Assembly: GCF_019145475.1 (NCBI RefSeq) | Contig: NZ_JAHTKI010000011.1 | Span: 164,141-228,140 of the forward strand | DNA: 64,000 nucleotides | Reading direction: 5' to 3' | Source of the DNA: Pseudomonas botevensis | Lineage (GTDB): Bacteria; Pseudomonadota; Gammaproteobacteria; Pseudomonadales; Pseudomonadaceae | Shown: piece after piece, positions 59,306-64,000 of the stretch | How positions within the stretch are numbered: the first letter of the stretch is position 1 | Layout of the letters: every line of letters begins with the position of its first letter | Position numbers and translations under genes: made by a program | Notes under the pieces: generated by a model | The model's input: the letters and a program-made list of their open reading frames with translations, nothing else | Told to the model about the DNA's origin: nothing | The model's database searches: none

Positions 59306-61435
59306 TTACATTTCAAATTCCGATTGCAGCGCAGCCCGCACGCAGTACAGCACGCCCTCCGGCACCCGGCCCGCAAACAGCTCGGAGACTTCGGCGACAG
59401 ACGGCAGCTCGCCCTCGCCGTCGAGGAACGCGTCCTGGACTTCACCCATCAGGTCTTCAGGCAGATCCAGCGCCTGTTCCAGCGACAATTGCTGCTTGCC
59501 GATGGCCTCGGCGAGCATGCTGTAGACGTTCTTTTCCGAGCACTGCAACTGACCGGCGATCTGCAACGGGGTCATGCCGGCACGAGCCAGGGTGATCAGT
59601 TCGTGGCGCACATCGGCGACCACTTTCGGCGTTTCGGCTTCACCGCCGAGCACTTCGAGGAAGGCCTCGCCGTAACGCTCCAGCTTGCGCGCGCCAACGC
59701 CGCTGACCCGGGCCATTTCCGCCAGCGAGGTCGGCTGGCTGCGGAGCATTTCCAGCAATGTCGAGTCGGGGAAGATGACGTACGGCGGCACGCCGTGTTC
59801 TTCCGCCAGTTTGCGCCGCAGGGCGCGCAGGGCTTCCCACTGTTCGCGCTCCTCGCCGCGCACCAGTTGGCTGGCCTGGCTCTTGCTGCCGCTTTTGGCA
59901 GTGACTTGCGGCTTGAGGTCGCGGCGCAGCTCCAGGGTCACTTCGCCCTTGAGCAGCGGCCGGCAGGTGTCGCTCAGGCGCAGGCCGCCGTAGCCTTCGT
60001 GATCGACATCAGCCAGGCCACGGGCCACCAGTTGGCGGAACAGCGAACGCCATTCGCTCTCCCCCAGCGCCTTGCCGACGCCGTACACCGACAGGTGCTG
60101 ATGGCCGAAACTGCGGACTTTCTCGTTGTCCTTGCCCAGCAGTACATCGACCAGATGACCGACGCCATAGCGCTGGCCGGTGCGGAAAATCGCCGACAGC
60201 GCCTGACGAGCCGGCTCGGTGGCGTCCCAGGTCTGCACGCCATCGACGCAGTTGTCGCAATGGCCGCAAGGCTCGGGCAGATCTTCGTCGAAGTAGGCCA
60301 GCAGCGCCTGACGGCGGCAGCGGGTTTCTTCGCAGAGCGAGAGCATCGCGTCGAGCTTGTGCTGCTCCAGACGCTTGTGGCGCTCGTCGCCCTCGGAGTT
60401 CTGCAGCATCTGCTTGAGCATCACCACGTCTTGCAGGCCGTAGGCCATCCAGGCGTCCGCCGGCAGGCCGTCACGACCGCCACGTCCGGTTTCCTGGTAA
60501 TAGGCCTCAAGGGACTTCGGCAGATCGAGGTGCGCGACAAAGCGCACGTTGGGCTTGTCGATGCCCATGCCGAACGCCACGGTGGCAACCATGATCAGGC
60601 CTTCCTCGTTGAGGAAACGCTTCTGGTGAAAGGCGCGCAGATCATTGGGCAGGCCGGCGTGGTAAGGCAGCGCCGGGAAGCCCTGCTCGCTGAGAAACGC
60701 CGCGACCTCCTCGACCTTCTTGCGCGACAGGCAATAGACGATGCCGGCATCGCTGCGCCGCTCGGCGAGGAACGCCAGCAACTGCTTGCGTGGCTGCTCC
60801 TTGGGCACGATGCGGTAGAAGATGTTCGGCCGGTCGAAACTCGACAGGAAACGCTCGGCGTTCTGCAAATGCAGGCGGGTGACGATTTCTTCGCGGGTGC
60901 GCTTGTCGGCGGTGGCGGTCAGGGCGATGCGCGGCACGTCGGGGAACATCTCCGCCAACTGCCCCAGTTGCAGGTATTCCGGACGGAAGTCGTGGCCCCA
61001 TTGCGATACGCAGTGGGCTTCGTCGATGGCGAACAAAGCGATGTTCAGCCCTTGCAGGAACGCCAGCATGCGCGGCTGCACCAGGCGCTCGGGGGCCAGA
61101 TAGAGCATTTTCACTTCGCCGCGCTTGATCCGGGCGGCGAGGTCGCGTTGTTGCTCGGCGCTCAACGTGGAGTTCAGCGCGGCGGCGGCCACCCCGAGTT
61201 CTTCAAGGGTCGCGACCTGGTCGTCCATCAGCGCGATCAACGGCGACACCACCACCGCCAGGCCCTCGCGCAGCAGTGCCGGCACCTGGAAGCACAGGGA
61301 CTTGCCGCCGCCGGTCGGCATCAGGACAAGGGCATCACCGCCACTGGCCACGCGCTCAATGATTGCACCCTGGCGGCCACGGAAACTGTCGTAGCCGAAG
61401 ATGTCCTTGAGGACGCGTTGAGCCTGTTCGAGCAT
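59306..61435 (-). CDS. recQ: ATP-dependent DNA helicase RecQ
   Basis: A 709-aa 3'-5' helicase for recombination repair. Motif I is LMPTGGGKSLCFQ, motif II AIDEAHCVSQWGHDFR and motif VI QETGRGGRDG. The RQC zinc Cys are seen in CEETRCRRQALLAYF ... CGHCDNC, followed by the winged helix. An HRDC domain follows (EQWEALRALRRKLAEEHGVPPYVIFPDSTLLEMLRSQPTSLAEMARVSGVGARKLERYG). The last ~100 residues extend beyond the E. coli protein (609 aa) with a second helical module, common in Pseudomonas RecQ. ATG 61435 has GGAG upstream. Confidence 0.95.
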   Translation of the reverse strand: MLEQAQRVLKDIFGYDSFRGRQGAIIERVASGGDALVLMPTGGGKSLCFQVPALLREGLAVVVSPLIALMDDQVATLEELGVAAAALNSTLSAEQQRDLAARIKRGEVKMLYLAPERLVQPRMLAFLQGLNIALFAIDEAHCVSQWGHDFRPEYLQLGQLAEMFPDVPRIALTATADKRTREEIVTRLHLQNAERFLSSFDRPNIFYRIVPKEQPRKQLLAFLAERRSDAGIVYCLSRKKVEEVAAFLSEQGFPALPYHAGLPNDLRAFHQKRFLNEEGLIMVATVAFGMGIDKPNVRFVAHLDLPKSLEAYYQETGRGGRDGLPADAWMAYGLQDVVMLKQMLQNSEGDERHKRLEQHKLDAMLSLCEETRCRRQALLAYFDEDLPEPCGHCDNCVDGVQTWDATEPARQALSAIFRTGQRYGVGHLVDVLLGKDNEKVRSFGHQHLSVYGVGKALGESEWRSLFRQLVARGLADVDHEGYGGLRLSDTCRPLLKGEVTLELRRDLKPQVTAKSGSKSQASQLVRGEEREQWEALRALRRKLAEEHGVPPYVIFPDSTLLEMLRSQPTSLAEMARVSGVGARKLERYGEAFLEVLGGEAETPKVVADVRHELITLARAGMTPLQIAGQLQCSEKNVYSMLAEAIGKQQLSLEQALDLPEDLMGEVQDAFLDGEGELPSVAEVSELFAGRVPEGVLYCVRAALQSEFEM

Positions 61436-61729
61436 AAAAACTCCAAAAATCCACCGAAACATCCCTGCACAGGCTGGTTCAGGACAGCCGAAGCCGTTTA
61501 AACAAAACGTAAGGACGCGTTGCAGGTCGATGCAAGGCGGGCAGGGATCGCAAAACGCGGCAGTATACCCGAGCGTTCCCCCGCACAGGGCGCCGCTGAT
61601 AAGACGGGGCAACTCCCATGGGTTTTATGCCAGAGCCGGCAATTGGGCCAAATCTGCCAAGCGGCTGGCTTGAGCGGTCAAGAAGGCCTAGAATTCCCGC
61701 ATTGTTTATTCCCCCAAGGTAGCCCTTTA

Positions 61730-62317
61730 ATGTCCTTCGCCGAGCAACTAACCCGCCTGCAAGTCTTCCTCGACGCCGACGAGCTGCACGAAGAGGCGCT
61801 GGACTACGTGGCCGCCCACGGTTTCCTCACCGCGCTGTCGGTCTGCGCCGAAGTCGTGCCGGATCGCGAGTGGATCGACGCCCTGTTCGCCGAAGAGCCG
61901 CATTACAGCAGCGAAGCCCAGCGTGAAGAGATCGAAGCCACGCTGATCGGCCTCAAGGCGCACATCGCCCGTCAACTGGCCTCCGACGAAGAATTCGAGC
62001 TGCCCTGCGATCTGGATCTGGGCGACGAGCCGGACGACTCCGAACTGCGCGGCTGGTGCATCGGTTTCATGGAAGGCGTGTTCCTGCGCGAAGAAGCCTG
62101 GTTCGAAACCGCCGAGGAAGAAGTCAGCGAAATGCTTCTGCCGATCATGGTCGGTTCGGGCCTGTTCGACGAGCAGCCGGAGTTCTCCGACATCGCCGCC
62201 GACGCCAACCTGATGGACGACATGATCGTGCAAATCCCGGAAGCCCTGACCGCGCTGTACCTGCTGTGCCACGCGCCAGACGAAAAACCGGCGATCCTCA
62301 AGCCTCGTCACCATTAA
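61730..62317 (+). CDS. YecA/YgfB family (UPF0149) protein
   Basis: A 195-aa acidic protein of the UPF0149 group (ALDYVAAHGFLTALSVCAEVVPDREWIDALFAEEP ... LRGWCIGFMEGVFLREEAWF). It lacks the C-terminal SEC-C zinc motif of YecA. The family has no settled function. ATG 61730 follows a weak ribosome site (AAGG at longer distance); upstream in-frame codons are in the recQ promoter gap. The DUF454 gene follows after 10 bp. Confidence 0.9.
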   Translation: MSFAEQLTRLQVFLDADELHEEALDYVAAHGFLTALSVCAEVVPDREWIDALFAEEPHYSSEAQREEIEATLIGLKAHIARQLASDEEFELPCDLDLGDEPDDSELRGWCIGFMEGVFLREEAWFETAEEEVSEMLLPIMVGSGLFDEQPEFSDIAADANLMDDMIVQIPEALTALYLLCHAPDEKPAILKPRHH

Positions 62318-62327
62318 GATCCGGCCT

Positions 62328-62723
62328 ATGGACAATCCCATAGGCAACCGCCCCCTGATGTTGCGCTACATCCTGCTGGCCATCGGCTGGCTGAGCGTGG
62401 CATTGGGGGTGCTCGGGATCTTCCTGCCCGTTTTGCCCACCACCCCTTTCCTCCTGCTGGCGGCAGCCTGTTTCGCCCGCAGCTCTCCGCGTTTCTATCG
62501 CTGGCTGGTGGAGCATCCACGGCTTGGCCCGTGGATTCGCGACTACCTCGACGGCAACGGCATCCCGCTCAAGGGCAAGGTCTACGCGATCGGCCTGATG
62601 TGGGCGAGCATTCTGTTCTCCTGCTACCTGGTGCCGCTGCCGTGGGCACGAGGGTTCATGCTGACCAGCGCGGTGCTGGTGACGGTGTACATCCTGCGGC
62701 AGAAAACCCTGCAAAAACCCTGA
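62328..62723 (+). CDS. DUF454 family inner-membrane protein (YbaN-like)
   Basis: A 131-aa protein with three or four hydrophobic segments (MLRYILLAIGWLSVALGVLGIFLPVLPTTPFLLLAAACFARSSPRFYRWLVEHPRLGPWIRDY ... ARGFMLTSAVLVTVYIL). The LPVLPTTPFLLLAA and SPRFYRWLxxHPxxGP motifs define the family. Function unknown. It is likely co-transcribed with the YecA-like gene 10 bp upstream. Confidence 0.92.
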   Translation: MDNPIGNRPLMLRYILLAIGWLSVALGVLGIFLPVLPTTPFLLLAAACFARSSPRFYRWLVEHPRLGPWIRDYLDGNGIPLKGKVYAIGLMWASILFSCYLVPLPWARGFMLTSAVLVTVYILRQKTLQKP

Positions 62724-62759
62724 GGCGACAACCGACCGCTCGTCGTAAAACCGCCGCCC

Positions 62760-62777
62760 CCTGTCAGATCTGACAGG
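62760..62777. promoter_or_regulatory. 18-bp perfect palindrome before the right-edge gene
   Basis: CCTGTCAGATCTGACAGG reads the same on both strands, 59 bp before the ATG at 62837. It probably is a dimeric regulator site or overlaps the promoter; no T-run follows, so a terminator is less likely. Confidence 0.5.
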
Positions 62778-62836
62778 TGCCAATTTCGCCCTTTTGACGC
62801 TCAATCACTCCGTCATCCTTGATCGGAGTTTCCGTC

Positions 62837-64000
62837 ATGAACACCCCGGCGCCCACCGGCAACACCCCGCTGCTGCTCAAGGAACTCGACATCCCCGGTC
62901 GCAGCCCCCAACCGATATCGAGCAACCCCATTGTCTGGGGCATCAACTGGGCCGCCGCGCTGGGTAACTTTCCGCTGCTGGGGTTGCTGTGCCGCGCCGG
63001 CCCCTGGTCCACCATGAACGTCGGTGACCGCTTGGTGGTGAACTGGGGCCCCGGCCAGCAGGTGGTGAACAAGACCATCGACAAGGATGAGGTCGATAAA
63101 ACGCTGACGCTGTTCGTGCCGCCGGGGCGTCTTCTGGATGGCCCGGTCAAGGTGTCCTACGTGGTCACCCGCCTGGGTCAGGTGGCCGAGCCTTCGGAAG
63201 TGATGGACGTGCTGGTCAAGCTGACGATTCCCGGTGGTCAAGACACTGATCCGGGACCAGGCCACTCCAACTTCTTCATGTTCCTCCCCAAGGGCACGGT
63301 GGAAAACGGCATCGACAAGGACAACGTCGCCGACGGGGTCGATATCACCATCGGTCCGGATCCCGCCTCGGGGCGGCCTTATCTGAATGCGGCGGCGGGT
63401 GATGTGGTTCTGGTGAGCTGGGGCGGCGTGTTCGTGCCCGGCCCGCCGCTGACCCAGGATCAGGCGGACGGCAAGGCACCGATCATCATTCATGTCGATG
63501 AGGCGACCATTCGCGAAGCCGGCGACTCGGACGGAGTGGCGGTGGCGTTCGAGGTCCATGACAAGGTGTTCAACCGCTCCGAAGACTGGAGTCACGAGCA
63601 GCGGGTGCCCGTGGCGATCGACACGACCCGGCCGGCGGCGCCGCTGCTCAAGCAGGCGGTCAGCAACGTGCTGGACCTCGACAAGCTCGGCAATGCCGAC
63701 GGCATCGCCCAGGTCATGATTCTGGACAACCGGATCGCCGTCGGCGACATCGTCACGGTCAGGGTCAAGGGCGCGACGACGGAGGGGGTGCCGATCGATG
63801 AGAAGATGCCCGCCGAGCCGGTGGTCAGTGTGCCGAGCATTCTGGAGATCGATATTCCCAACGCCTTGCTGCGGCGAATGGCCAAGTCGCAACTGATCCT
63901 GTCCTATGCCGTGCAGAAGCGCGATGGTTCCCCCGACTTGCAGGCCAGGTCCCAGTTCATCAGCGTCATCGGCGAAGCCCGGCGGCTGCTGGCGCCGAAA
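62837..64000 (+). CDS. Large protein of unknown function (3' end outside window)
   Basis: The 388 visible residues start MNTPAPTGNTPLLLKELDIPG with SD GGAG 9 nt upstream. There is no signal peptide. The visible part is beta-rich and reads as repeated immunoglobulin-like units of about 120 residues (VNWGPGQQVVNKTIDKDEVDKTLTLFVPPGRLLDGPVKVSYVVTRLG; later VLVSWGGVFV ... IIIHVDEATIREAGDSDGVAVAFEVHDKVFNRSE). Cysteine is rare. I do not recognise a named family. A large surface or secreted protein is possible, but no export signal is seen. It runs off the right edge. Confidence 0.7.
   Translation, partial: MNTPAPTGNTPLLLKELDIPGRSPQPISSNPIVWGINWAAALGNFPLLGLLCRAGPWSTMNVGDRLVVNWGPGQQVVNKTIDKDEVDKTLTLFVPPGRLLDGPVKVSYVVTRLGQVAEPSEVMDVLVKLTIPGGQDTDPGPGHSNFFMFLPKGTVENGIDKDNVADGVDITIGPDPASGRPYLNAAAGDVVLVSWGGVFVPGPPLTQDQADGKAPIIIHVDEATIREAGDSDGVAVAFEVHDKVFNRSEDWSHEQRVPVAIDTTRPAAPLLKQAVSNVLDLDKLGNADGIAQVMILDNRIAVGDIVTVRVKGATTEGVPIDEKMPAEPVVSVPSILEIDIPNALLRRMAKSQLILSYAVQKRDGSPDLQARSQFISVIGEARRLLAPK

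Noticed and set aside
59237..61501. A 754-codon plus-strand frame
   Set aside because: Antisense to recQ, whose helicase motifs are unmistakable.

Overview
The window is a high-GC, gene-dense chromosomal segment that reads as a Pseudomonas of the fluorescens lineage. Gene order and protein sequences are Pseudomonas-like: the flgFGHIJKL block, phhR divergent from phhABC, the scpA/scpB/rluB group beside yciO-rnm-yciB-yciI, a PlpD patatin, and REP/REPIN palindromes of the GTGGGAG-GGGCTTGC type. No rRNA, tRNA, CRISPR array, insertion sequence or prophage is visible.

Region 1 (1-11.3 kb, minus strand) is a sugar-modification block, most probably for flagellin glycosylation. It runs rfbF (CDP-glucose formation), rfbG (4,6-dehydration), an RfbC-like epimerase, a C-methyltransferase, a DegT aminotransferase, a PglD-like acyltransferase, a CmcI-like methyltransferase, a large glycosyltransferase, then pseB and a partial pseC (pseudaminic acid pathway). 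Most genes overlap by ATGA or GTGA. A good sigma-54 element precedes rfbF, which would tie the block to flagellar control.

Region 2 (11.3-20.1 kb, minus) holds a 1638-aa RTX-type protein with six near-identical 207-aa repeats, bounded by its own terminators, and a ~1200-aa multidomain glycosyltransferase. Region 3 (20.1-28.6 kb, minus) is flgF-G-H-I-J-K-L behind a sigma-54 promoter.

Region 4 (28.8-37.4 kb) handles aromatic amino acids: phhR divergent from phhA-phhB-phhC around an 18-bp PhhR/TyrR-type box, and aroP2 a few kilobases away. Upstream of aroP2 lie several very small ORFs. The nearest is a 20-codon, two-Trp leader peptide that can base-pair with the aroP2 5' region; it is the best candidate in the window for an undescribed regulatory device. 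Two small protein genes, an MFS transporter and arfB sit in between.

Region 5 (37.8-43.6 kb) contains rluB, scpB, scpA, a YciO-like protein, rnm (yciV), yciB and yciI. Region 6 (43.7-46.9 kb) is a CpxR-like regulator and CpxA-like kinase with a Spy/CpxP-like periplasmic protein between them. Region 7 (46.9-62.7 kb) is mixed housekeeping and accessory content: YdjA nitroreductase, TrkH, two AraC regulators, small membrane and HD proteins, an LpxH-like phosphoesterase, an EamA exporter, a SelW-like protein, PlpD, a short FimV-like protein, MarR, RecQ, YecA-like and DUF454 proteins. The right edge cuts a large protein of unknown function that follows an 18-bp perfect palindrome.
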